Below are positions 8,954 to 16,092 of a stretch of 17,330 nucleotides of DNA, piece after piece. The stretch comes from Bacillota bacterium (GTDB taxonomy: Bacteria > Bacillota > Clostridia > Oscillospirales > Ruminococcaceae), in assembly GCA_023388515.1 (NCBI GenBank), contig JAEWGD010000045.1, forward strand, positions 1-17,330, written 5' to 3'. Position 1 is the stretch's first letter, and each line of letters begins with the position of its first letter. The notes below the pieces were generated by a model. It was not told the origin of the DNA. It was given only the letters and a program-made list of their open reading frames with translations, and searched no databases. The position numbers and the translations under genes are program-made.

Positions 8954-10501
8954 TTAATTTTTTGGGGAAACGAATACTGTATACATAATAACCGACGAAG
9001 GCTCTCCATTTGTTCCCAGTGTAACCTCTTCACCCTTTGCAAAATCCTTCTTATAGAAATTAAATGTTACATCATTGCTTAAAAAAGCAGTGTGGGATTC
9101 GGTGGTCCAGCTGTTCATCCAAGCAGGAATCCCCTTTGCGACAACACGGGAATCCATAGCGATATAGACCGTAATATCATCGCCAGCAGTAAATTTCGCA
9201 ACATCTGTCTGCAAAAACTTTGAATCACACGCAAGCTGAATCCGTTCAAGATTAGTGAAAGAATCAGGGAGTGTAACAAAAGTAAAATTCCTGTCGCTGA
9301 AAATCAGATTACTTTCAGAAAATCCATATTTTATCGACCAGAGGTCGCTGTAAGTTTCATCTAAAATGTTCAGATTTTTAATCAAAATTCCGTTTACCCG
9401 TGTCAGCGGCTCAGTAATTGTAGGCGTTACGGTTGTCACAGGAGGTGCTGTAGTCGTCGCTAAAGCTGATGTGACAGGAGTTGTTATCTCTATATTGTTC
9501 TGTGACTCTGTTACTTGTGGAAACGAAGTTAATTCTGTATTAGAAATTACGTCTGTGTCGTTGGTTTGTACATAGGTTTCTGTAACTTCAGACGAATAAG
9601 TATCAACGGGATTTACGTCGGATTCAAAGCTTTCTGTGGAAACAGTTGTTTGTGATATTTCGGCAGTCCCATAGGGTGAATCCTGTTCAGGTAGAAGAAA
9701 TACAACGGCGATTGTGCTAGTAATAATTACCGATGTACCAATAGCAATGGTTTTACCAGCTGTTGTTGAAAGCAGCTTTTTTACCCCTGCACTTATTATT
9801 GCTGATGTTGAAAGATGGACACCAGTAATTATCCCCTCTAAGCAGGTTGCAGACTGTTGGGCGGAAGCCATCCATTTGGTGTTTTCTTTAATCGTCTGTT
9901 TAAATATATGCGTAAGAACAGGCAGAGGCATAATTGTAAACAACCTCCTTTTTTCTATTAGTTCCTCTTTGATTCGGTCACGTGCCGCAGCAAGACGGCG
10001 TGATACTGTGCTTGTGGGGCATGACATTGCTGACGCAATTTCAGTCGTAGTCATCTCGTCAAAGTAGTAATAAAGCACAGTCTTACTGAGCTTCACAGGC
10101 AATGCCTTTATGCTCTCCAGTATTATTTCTTGCATTTCCTTGCTTTCGAGAGCCTCCGCTGGTAGAAATTCTTCAGATGTGTCTTCAATTTGCTCAAAAA
10201 GATATTCCTGCTCCTCATCGACAAGAAGTTCCTTATGCTTTTTTAGGAAATTTCGGCACTTATTCCGTGCAATCGTCTGAAGCCAACCCTCAAACGCTTC
10301 TGGATTCTTCAGCGAACTTAGCTTTCGGAAAGCACTTATATATGTTTCCTGCATGATGTCGAGTGCATCCTGCTCATTTTTGACAATCATGAGCGTTGTA
10401 AAATAGATTCTATTATGCGTTTGCTCATACAGAACAGATATTGCAGTATTATCTTTTCTTTTTGCAGCGGCAACAAGCTCCGCCAGTTTATTTTTAGGCA
10501 C
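8954..10501 (-). CDS. ECF-type sigma factor fused to a transmembrane helix and an extracellular pectinase-associated module
   Basis: This 515-residue protein starts at GTG with GGAG eight bases before it. Residues about 20-92 form sigma region 2 (core RNA polymerase and -10 binding; NEQDALDIMQETYISAFRKL). Residues about 125-180 form region 4 (-35 binding helix-turn-helix; TTTEIASAMSCPTSTVSRRL). A cytoplasmic link follows, then one hydrophobic helix (about 251-270) with Lys residues on its N-terminal side, predicting the sigma domains inside and the C-terminus outside. A Ser/Thr/Val-rich linker of about 95 residues, including TTTAPPVTTVTPTITEP, leads to a module (about 371-513) clearly homologous to the ones in the three lyases (ACDSK, FTAGDDI, MDSR, SNDV, YKKDF, VTLGTNG). 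It lacks a dockerin. By inference it senses pectin-derived polymer and activates the downstream enzyme genes, in the manner of the two-protein SigI/RsgI systems of Clostridium thermocellum, but in one chain. How the sigma part would be freed or work at the membrane is unknown. Confidence 0.9.
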   Translation of the reverse strand: MPKNKLAELVAAAKRKDNTAISVLYEQTHNRIYFTTLMIVKNEQDALDIMQETYISAFRKLSSLKNPEAFEGWLQTIARNKCRNFLKKHKELLVDEEQEYLFEQIEDTSEEFLPAEALESKEMQEIILESIKALPVKLSKTVLYYYFDEMTTTEIASAMSCPTSTVSRRLAAARDRIKEELIEKRRLFTIMPLPVLTHIFKQTIKENTKWMASAQQSATCLEGIITGVHLSTSAIISAGVKKLLSTTAGKTIAIGTSVIITSTIAVVFLLPEQDSPYGTAEISQTTVSTESFESDVNPVDTYSSEVTETYVQTNDTDVISNTELTSFPQVTESQNNIEITTPVTSALATTTAPPVTTVTPTITEPLTRVNGILIKNLNILDETYSDLWSIKYGFSESNLIFSDRNFTFVTLPDSFTNLERIQLACDSKFLQTDVAKFTAGDDITVYIAMDSRVVAKGIPAWMNSWTTESHTAFLSNDVTFNFYKKDFAKGEEVTLGTNGEPSSVIMYTVFVSPKN

Positions 10502-10994
10502 AATGAAACTCCTTTCGCACTGCCATACTATATAGACAATCGGCAGAGAGATTTTCTGCGTTTTTATCAGAATTTTTTTCTTTATTAATAAATATATCTA
10601 CAATTTCTAATAATGTTAATTTCGTCAATGTATAATCCCACAATAATACAAACCAATTTGCAACCACAAGTCAACTAATTTTTATAAAAGAAAGTAACCG
10701 TATTAATTTAGTTTAATAGAATGTGTCACCAAATATGTTAACTTCATAAAAATTGATAGACGCTAATAAATTTCAGTTCCTTCCAATTTGTTATATATAA
10801 TCCTGCTAAGAAAAGCATTTGACTTTCTTTAGCAGGATTATATAAATTCGCATTATCTACACAACTATTAATACATTGTATACGTTTATGGCAAGTTGAA
10901 GTTTGTATAAGGCTACCAATCGTTTCTTTACTTAGGCTTGTTCTTAATTATAATGTATTTCTCACTGTTGTTCTCATCATCCCTGTACTCATAA
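10502..10994. other. intergenic region upstream of the sigma factor gene
   Basis: About 490 bases without a gene that I can support. The part next to the sigma factor must hold its promoter. Candidate -10 boxes such as TATTAT and TATACA exist on the minus strand near 10630-10650, but none has a well-spaced -35, and I found no persuasive ECF-type (AAC...CGT) promoter. A 5-bp GCAGA/TCTGC inverted repeat sits about 45 bases upstream of the GTG. The region also contains the long hairpin at 10794-10844. At about 10928-10996 the minus strand has a 22-codon open end without a start (EYRDDENNSEKYIIIKNKPK then stop), which could be the tail of a gene cut by the IS1 element. Confidence 0.4.
10794..10844. 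repeat. long near-perfect hairpin
   Basis: TATATAATCCTGCTAAGAAA and TTTCTTTAGCAGGATTATATA pair over about 20 bp with a single bulged base, around a loop of about 10 nt. Neither strand has a T-tract directly after the stem, so a simple intrinsic terminator is not clear, although the U-containing stem end may suffice. It could equally be a mobile-element end, a small repeat unit, or a bidirectional terminator for whatever gene once lay between here and the IS1 fragment. Confidence 0.6.
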
Positions 10995-11417
10995 ATCCAT
11001 GAGGCGGAGCTTGACGAAATGTGGAGCTTTGCACAAAATAAAGGCAATCAACGATGGCTTTGGCTCGCAGTTAATCATGATACTGGAGATATACTTGCAT
11101 ATACTTTTGGGAAGCGAAAAAATAATGTTTTCAAAGAATTCAAAAGAATATTGGAACCTTTAGGAATCACCATGTTTTATTCCGATGCTTTTGGCTGTTA
11201 TCAGCGTAATTTAGAGTCCACTAATCATAAAATAGGTAAACGCAATACTCAAACTATTGAAAGAAAAAATCTTACTCTCAGAACAAGAATTAAACGATTA
11301 GCCCGTAAATCAATCTGCTTCTCTAAATCACAAGAAATGCATGATATTGTTATTGGACTAGTTATTAATATTCTTGAGTTCGGTTGGTGTGTAGATTTAT
11401 GGAAAATACATATTTAG
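10995..11417 (+). pseudogene. 5'-truncated IS1-family transposase (DDE domain kept)
   Basis: The translation matches the catalytic half of IS1 transposases (InsB-like). The three acidic catalytic positions are visible: Asp in LDEMWSF (11013-11015), Asp in YSDAFGCY and Glu in TIERKNLTLR. They are followed by the typical tail RKSICFSKSQEMHDIVIG. The frame is open only from 10995 and the zinc-finger/helix-turn-helix half is absent, so the first catalytic Asp lies upstream of the first available ATG (11019). There is no ribosome binding site. It is therefore an inactive remnant. The element's left end and any target duplication were not recognised. A sister relic lies at 6465-6563, so related IS1 elements have inserted on both sides of the sigma factor and first lyase genes. 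Confidence 0.85.
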
Positions 11418-11533
11418 AACACAACCCGATTGTGTCAAAATGATAAACCTCGGTTGTTTTATATGTTGAATCTTTGTGCATATATGTACAATGCACTGCA
11501 TTAATAAAAAAGTAAGTATTCATTAATATCAGT
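11418..11533. other. gap between IS1 remnant and helicase gene with small inverted repeats
   Basis: ACACAACCCGATTGTGT (a 5-bp inverted repeat, 11419-11435) directly follows the transposase stop and may be part of the IS1 right end. GTGCAT/ATGCAC pair around a 9-nt loop at 11476-11496. Neither is followed by a T-tract, so no terminator can be assigned to the helicase operon, which ends here. Confidence 0.35.
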
Positions 11534-13717
11534 TTACCTATTAAAAAAGTTACGCTCATATTGTATTAAACTGCATCTTTCTTCTAAATGATTTCTTAAT
11601 ATATATGGTAGAATTCTATCTTCATTAATATCAGATGGTAAAATTTTTTCGATTTTCCTAATTGCAGAAATAGGTATATTGTATTCTAATAATAGAGTAA
11701 GGTTTGGTGACAAAAAGTCATTTTCAATCAAGTTTGCGTAAAACAAGTAATTACCAGGGACTATACAATTCTTTTGGCAAACATATTCTTGAAGTGAATT
11801 TACAACTGTAAGCCACTTAGGAACTTTATACTCAAACCAATGCCGTAGAGTTTGAAATGAATCTTTAATTGCCTCATCTAATATATCAATATTTTCCCAG
11901 TTAGAATATTTTGGTAGCTTCTTATAATAATCAAATGTATTTCGTATTAACACCTTCAAAGATTTATGTTGAGAATAATCAAATGTTTGCTTTACCAATT
12001 TTGCTTTTGTCATAGGTTTGGTTGTTTCGCCAGACTTAATTAAATTATCCCAAGCTAAACCAAGAATATATTCTAATTGTTTGTATGTAGGGTATCCGTT
12101 CCAATTGACTAATGCAAAGTTTGAAAGATGCATTAGTGTATTTATAATATTTTCTTGCCCTCTAACAGTCACTCCATTACGCTGTATTATAGGTTTTATA
12201 TCTTCTGGCAAACTTTGAATATATAAGTTTTGTTCACTATCAGGGTGCTTGATCTCCTCAAGGGTTAAATTAATTAAGACTTCATCCGAAACCGGATTCT
12301 GTTCAAAAAAAGGAATATCTACAATAATATCTTCTCTAGGTGGGGGCGGGTTGAAATTATAAATTTTGCCTACGAAATGAATCATCATCCGACCTGCGCG
12401 ACCCTTTATATTACTATAGTCGAAGAAATCAATTGGGGTGTCCTTTCCTTTAGTTTTATCGAAATAAATAATATTTTTTGCACTTGTGTTAACACCTTCA
12501 ATTATAGTTGTTGTACAGAACAAACAATTCAAATCTTCATTGTTGAAGTAATCTATAATTGAAGTAGTTATGTGACGCGGAAGGGCACCATCATGAATGC
12601 CAATTTTATAATTTAAGCAGTCCGTCAAGCACCATTGCTTATTAATATTTTTCTCAATCCATTCAACCAAAGGTAAGGGTGAAATCTGCTGTGTGCCTTT
12701 CTCTTGAAGAAAAGCAGAATATTTTTTTGATAAAGTTCTTACTTTAGCGGGTGAAGAACAATATACTAACGTCTGCTCTTGGCGAAGAGAATAAAGTAAT
12801 TCAAACAATGTTTTGTCTTTAAATATTTTTTTTTGCCCAGAACGACCAAACTGCCCTTCATATTGTGAATAATAGTCGATTTCCTCATTTGCAACCAAAG
12901 AATATGCTGTTTTATAAAATTCAGCATTAAACGTTTCAGCAAATCCATCGGAAATATTTTCAATATTAGGCCCTAAGAACACGAAAGATGCCCTATGCTT
13001 TTTTAAAAGAAGATATATTGCATTATTCAAAACATCTGAACGTTCATCATCACGTTTTGCACTAAGTTTATAAAATTCGTCTAAAACAAAAAAATCTATT
13101 TCTGGTAAACGAGGATATTCTAAGACTCTCTCTACTGTAAGCAAAAATATATTACCCTTTTCGTTTGATGCAGGCTGTGTAGTCTTGACTACCACTTTAT
13201 AAAAAGAATCATATTTCATTAATTTTTTTCTGGTTTCATCTAGTAACGCTAATGTAGGCTGAATAATGACGATATTTTTATATCGATTGCTAGATACTAT
13301 CTCTTCAATTAAAAGGCTTTTCCCGAAACTTGTTGGAGCACTTATAATCATATTCTTGCCTGAAGATATTTTTTTTAATAATTCTTTTTGTTCTTCATGT
13401 AAATAAAGATTATTTACATTCTGGGATTTATGAAATCCTTTCCTAATTAGACTAGCAGTATTATCTACTTGAAGCTTGTCTTTATATTTTTCTAGATATG
13501 GATAAAACCCTACTGATTCTATCATGTCCGCCCATATTTGATGAGCGTTAACATCGATTTTATGCCAATTATCTAAAATATAAATTAATAACAACCTAAC
13601 ATTACTTTTTGCTACATCTTCTTTTAACATTTTATTGAAATGTCTAATTAATTTGAAACTGTCATCAAGTGTGATATAGTCTTTATCTTTAATATAACGG
13701 ATCCATTCTGTTGACAT
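11534..13717 (-). CDS. hamB: Hachiman anti-phage system helicase HamB
   Basis: This 727-residue superfamily 2 helicase has motif I APTSFGKS (about 127-134), motif Ia IIQPTLALLDE (151-161), motif II DEFY (213-216, a variant of DEAD/DEAH), motif V LFCTTTIIEGVN (399-410) and motif VI NIKGRAGRM (436-444). The long C-terminal part is not recognised. It lies directly after a DUF1837 gene, overlapping it by one base (TAATG), which is the gene order of Hachiman systems. There the helicase HamB loads on or inspects DNA and holds the nuclease HamA in check until phage-related DNA damage is sensed; that mechanism is family knowledge, not visible here. All core helicase motifs look intact, so I expect it to be functional. 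Translation is probably coupled to hamA. Confidence 0.88.
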   Translation of the reverse strand: MSTEWIRYIKDKDYITLDDSFKLIRHFNKMLKEDVAKSNVRLLLIYILDNWHKIDVNAHQIWADMIESVGFYPYLEKYKDKLQVDNTASLIRKGFHKSQNVNNLYLHEEQKELLKKISSGKNMIISAPTSFGKSLLIEEIVSSNRYKNIVIIQPTLALLDETRKKLMKYDSFYKVVVKTTQPASNEKGNIFLLTVERVLEYPRLPEIDFFVLDEFYKLSAKRDDERSDVLNNAIYLLLKKHRASFVFLGPNIENISDGFAETFNAEFYKTAYSLVANEEIDYYSQYEGQFGRSGQKKIFKDKTLFELLYSLRQEQTLVYCSSPAKVRTLSKKYSAFLQEKGTQQISPLPLVEWIEKNINKQWCLTDCLNYKIGIHDGALPRHITTSIIDYFNNEDLNCLFCTTTIIEGVNTSAKNIIYFDKTKGKDTPIDFFDYSNIKGRAGRMMIHFVGKIYNFNPPPPREDIIVDIPFFEQNPVSDEVLINLTLEEIKHPDSEQNLYIQSLPEDIKPIIQRNGVTVRGQENIINTLMHLSNFALVNWNGYPTYKQLEYILGLAWDNLIKSGETTKPMTKAKLVKQTFDYSQHKSLKVLIRNTFDYYKKLPKYSNWENIDILDEAIKDSFQTLRHWFEYKVPKWLTVVNSLQEYVCQKNCIVPGNYLFYANLIENDFLSPNLTLLLEYNIPISAIRKIEKILPSDINEDRILPYILRNHLEERCSLIQYERNFFNR

Positions 13718-14655
13718 TACAATACTCCTATGCTCTGAATATTACTTAAATTTCTATGTAATCTAGCAACCAGTTCTTTTTTATGCTGAACTGGAAAAAG
13801 TAGCAAAACTATATTTAAGTTACTTTTAAGTGGGTGATCATTATTGGTATCAAAATATTGTTTTAAGCTGAGCATTTCATTTTCATATTTACTAATAAAA
13901 TCAGCCATTCTATCATCTGAATATTTGGTAAATAAGGAACTTTCGTACGTACATAATAAAGGAATGGTTATATTGTCTAATTGCTCTCGCATAGTTGTTG
14001 ATTCACGTAATAAGTCTATCCAATAATTCTTTTCGGGTATATTGTCTAGAGTCTTTATTTTTCTTGAAATAATAGCAAATTCACTATTTAGATAGTCGCA
14101 TAGAAAATGTTCTTTTATGTCTTTAATGAGTGCCGAGATTCCTTGTTTTCCATCAGTATAAAGCTTTGACTCCCCAAGCCACAGTGTTTTTGTGCTTTCT
14201 TGGATATGAACAGCATCAAAACCATGTACCGCTGTGCCTAAAGAATCTCTAAAATACACTTTGGATATTAGTGGAATAGTGCTTTTATAATCCCGTAAAA
14301 GCAGATGAAGTATTAATTCACCAAACTCTCCGCGTTTTAAATATTTATCCGCTACAGAGTCGTCAATGCAATCTCCATTTAAGTATATATCTCTTACTTT
14401 TTGAAACTCATCTATACTATATACAGCTCTCGCTGCATCACAAAGTGTATTAACGATTTCAGTATTTGATGTTACTTGACCTAAATGATGCCCAAAAGCA
14501 AATTCGGGAATAACCCTGATGAGCAACTTTATAAAATCATTAATGCGATAGTAACTATTTCCGATATCATCTAAATCAAAGCCAACAAAATATGTACATA
14601 AGTTATCTTGACATATATGTTGTTTTATAATTTTACTTGATCTAAAAGGTTCCAT
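13717..14655 (-). CDS. hamA: Hachiman anti-phage system effector HamA (DUF1837, PD-(D/E)XK-like nuclease)
   Basis: This 312-residue soluble protein has the DUF1837 pattern. RGEFGE (108-113) is followed by GFDAVH (Asp147) and LWLGESKLY (Glu162-Ser-Lys164), giving a plausible PD-(D/E)XK active site of Glu113, Asp147, Glu162 and Lys164. In Hachiman, HamA is the DNA-cleaving effector paired with the helicase encoded next. The ATG is preceded by AAAGGATGATG, a moderate ribosome binding site. The stop codon TAA shares its last base with the hamB start. There is no signal peptide or membrane segment. The nearby IS1 and recombinase remnants fit a mobile or defence-rich neighbourhood. The DUF1837 call rests on the active-site layout plus the hamB neighbour; neither alone would be decisive. 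Confidence 0.85.
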   Translation of the reverse strand: MEPFRSSKIIKQHICQDNLCTYFVGFDLDDIGNSYYRINDFIKLLIRVIPEFAFGHHLGQVTSNTEIVNTLCDAARAVYSIDEFQKVRDIYLNGDCIDDSVADKYLKRGEFGELILHLLLRDYKSTIPLISKVYFRDSLGTAVHGFDAVHIQESTKTLWLGESKLYTDGKQGISALIKDIKEHFLCDYLNSEFAIISRKIKTLDNIPEKNYWIDLLRESTTMREQLDNITIPLLCTYESSLFTKYSDDRMADFISKYENEMLSLKQYFDTNNDHPLKSNLNIVLLLFPVQHKKELVARLHRNLSNIQSIGVL

Positions 14656-14987
14656 ACAGCATCATCCTTTGCGATATAATTAATTTAATAGCCATGTAAT
14701 TAATATCAATACCTTAGTTTTTTAAAATGAGCCAATCCCCCTAATTGCTATGACATGTTGCTCATCCAGGTTCACAATATTACTAATTACCAGAAGTATC
14801 CTAGCATAACTCCTTAATGATCGCTCTATAAAAATAATCATCCATTAGATGCTTATTTAACACTTCCATTAAGTCAATATATCTAATTGTAATATTATAT
14901 CATAAAGTAATCCATAACGCAACACATTTTTGTTAAATCCGCCAAATTATCTCTCAATATATCCCTAACATGACAACTTCTCTAAAA
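14656..14987. other. AT-rich gap upstream of hamA
   Basis: Apart from the candidate promoter, no gene is supported. On the minus strand a 39-codon ATG frame at 14722-14841 (containing RILLVISNIVNLDEQHVIAI) and a 22-codon frame overlapping it in another phase have no ribosome binding sites. Together they could be the eroded end of a lost gene. No other repeats or RNA structures stand out. Confidence 0.35.
14682..14709 (-). promoter_or_regulatory. candidate sigma-A promoter of hamAB
   Basis: On the minus strand, TTGATA (-35) and TAAATT (-10) are 16 bases apart, with the -10 ending about 26 bases before the hamA start codon. The -35 matches consensus at five of six positions and the -10 at four of six. 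The surroundings are very AT-rich, so chance matches are common. Confidence 0.3.
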
Positions 14988-14990
14988 CAT

Positions 14991-15024
14991 AAAAACACCA
15001 CTGATTTCCAACAATCAGCAGCGT
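14991..15024 (-). terminator. intrinsic terminator of the 44-codon gene
   Basis: On the minus strand, ACGCTGCTGATT pairs with AATCAGTGGTGT (12 bp, three of them G-U) across a 6-nt loop and is followed by TTTTT. It begins 18 bases after the stop codon of the small gene, and the wobble pairs are valid only on this strand. Confidence 0.8.
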
Positions 15025-15042
15025 TTTCATAATTATCAGTAT

Positions 15043-15177
15043 TTACTTGCCGTGCTTTTCTTTCCCTTGAATTTCAGGTACAGGTTCAACATCGTTTTTC
15101 GGTAAGTTCATCTTATGATTCCCCTGTGTTTTTTTAGGATTACGAGGATTAATTCGCTTCATTCCTTGCTTTGCCAT
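15043..15177 (-). CDS. 44-residue basic small protein of a type common in Clostridia
   Basis: ATG follows AGGGGTGAGAAA, a good ribosome binding site, and the gene ends 18 bases before its own intrinsic terminator, so it is a complete transcription unit end. The protein begins MAKQGMKRINPRNPKKTQ and ends VPEIQGKEKHGK. It is Lys/Pro/Gly-rich, without a membrane segment or Cys. From memory, Clostridia encode many short proteins with the same frame (MxKQGMKR near the start, a VPE(I/L)QGKxK motif near the end) and no known function. It looks disordered and could bind nucleic acid or ribosomes, which is only a guess from charge. It is not obviously tied to the Hachiman genes downstream, being separated from them by the terminator. 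Confidence 0.72.
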   Translation of the reverse strand: MAKQGMKRINPRNPKKTQGNHKMNLPKNDVEPVPEIQGKEKHGK

Positions 15178-15216
15178 TTTCTCACCCCTAAACTATTATA
15201 TCCACCTGCTAAAAAA

Positions 15217-15333
15217 TCACCCCACCTCCCCCACAACTTCAACCCCACCTTTAAACACAATCTGAATCTTATTAGAGGAAATCACTTTAACATACTCAAT
15301 AACCTTATGTATGGTTGCTGTAACTTTGATATT
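15217..15333 (-). pseudogene. possible C-terminal fragment of a serine recombinase
   Basis: On the minus strand 38 codons are open between two stops with no start codon. They read IHKVIEYVKVISSNKIQIVF, then KGGVEVVGEV and a TGA. The pattern of a Val/Ile-rich strand pair ending in IVFKGG resembles the last ~35 residues of large serine recombinases (integrases/transposases of the resolvase class) in Firmicutes. It sits just upstream of the 44-residue gene, in the same orientation. If correct, it is the only remaining piece of an excised or degraded mobile element. The match is short and made by eye. Confidence 0.35.
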
Positions 15334-15695
15334 TTAAAATTAATGTTTTGTTTCTTTCTGATGTTTATTCGAAATTTTAAGAACTTCAACTATCTTGGAG
15401 AAGAACTAGTTTGAGAGTTACACGGTTACGCTCTGAAAAATTCTATAATAATTTTTTTAAAGGGCTTGCCTTTTATGTAATTATATGTTATATTTATATA
15501 CATATAATTACTTAAGGGATGTTTCTGCCGAAAAAAGTAGAGTAAATCGAAAAATTAACTCTCGCAATAAGTTTATTTAAGGTTATATTTATTTAAAAAG
15601 CAACGTATATTATTTGAGCACATTCTCTGATTTTCCTAGTGCATAAAAGTGTTTAATGTAATATGGTACACTCCTAAAAGTGTGAGTTTAGCGAT
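15334..15695. other. AT-rich gap with a palindrome, no supported gene
   Basis: The only clear structure is the 12-bp inverted repeat at 15477-15511, listed separately. TTGCCT (15466-15471) and several TATAAT-like boxes near 15480-15500 could serve as a promoter for the rightward genes, but AT content makes such matches cheap. The divergent genes on either side mean that this gap must contain promoters in both directions. Confidence 0.35.
15477..15511. repeat. 12-bp perfect inverted repeat
   Basis: GTAATTATATGT and ACATATAATTAC flank an 11-nt AT-only spacer. There is no T-tract after either arm. It lies between the leftward 44-residue gene and the rightward putative toxin-like genes, so an operator or a protein-binding palindrome is possible. 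AT-richness lowers its significance. Confidence 0.5.
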
Positions 15696-16031
15696 TTGAA
15701 CGAACTCGTTAGTTTGGCTATATTAACATCAGAGGTTTTGTCGTTGTCCCGGTCAAGCAAAATTGTAACACCATTGCGAGAGGCAGATGTTTCATCAATT
15801 AATGGTATACCTCGAAATGAATTAAGCAGTTTGTACAATGAATTGGGAAATAGTTCAACCCTTAAAATACATTTTTCTAACGCAATAAGAAGTGCTGATA
15901 TTAACAACACGAATGCCAATTTTTTGGACAACATAATAGTCGGGCTTGATGCAGATGGTAAAATCACGAACATTGAAATCAGCATTATCTTTATAGTTAG
16001 TGTTGACTTGAGTGGTCAGCTCAAAAAATAA
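15696..16031 (+). pseudogene. decayed orphan copy of the domain found in the last protein of the window
   Basis: The frame is open from a TTG (no good ribosome binding site) for 111 codons. Its centre (SINGIPRNELSSLYNELG ... NTNANFLDNIIVGLDADG, then KITNIEIS) is a close relative of residues about 142-205 of the protein starting at 16619 (SINGIPTEQLSFLYRELG ... NTNANFLDNVIVGLDVDG, then KITNIDVS). Both ends differ: the N-terminal 35 residues do not match the other copy's PGGSTSGGIPE region, and the C-terminal end (IIFIVSVDLSG) is an unrelated tail. It therefore looks like a leftover partial duplicate. Displaced, startless toxin-domain fragments next to an immunity gene are typical of polymorphic toxin loci, which is why I consider that context. 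Confidence 0.6.
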
Positions 16032-16050
16032 ATTTAAAGGAGAATTTAAA

Positions 16051-16092
16051 ATGGCTTTTGTAAAGGAAAATTATGAGGTGGATATATTATGA
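16051..16092 (+). CDS. 13-codon ORF translationally coupled to the next gene
   Basis: ATG at 16051 has AAAGGAG ten bases upstream, a good ribosome binding site. It encodes MAFVKENYEVDIL and stops in an ATGA overlap with the next start. The ribosome binding site of that next gene (GAGGTGG) lies inside it. It could be a leader peptide for coupling, or the surviving start of a gene whose body was replaced. Confidence 0.45.
   Translation: MAFVKENYEVDIL

Noticed and set aside
10502..10700. ECF-type promoter for autoregulation of the sigma factor
   Set aside because: I compared the upstream regions of the sigma factor and both pectate lyases by eye and found no shared, well-spaced -35/-10 pair.
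14722..14841. 39-codon minus-strand ORF upstream of hamA
   Set aside because: No ribosome binding site and no family recognised; noted only within the gap description.
15115..15414. 99-codon plus-strand frame
   Set aside because: It is antisense to the 44-codon gene and the recombinase-like fragment, is Phe/Leu/Asn-rich and has no ribosome binding site.
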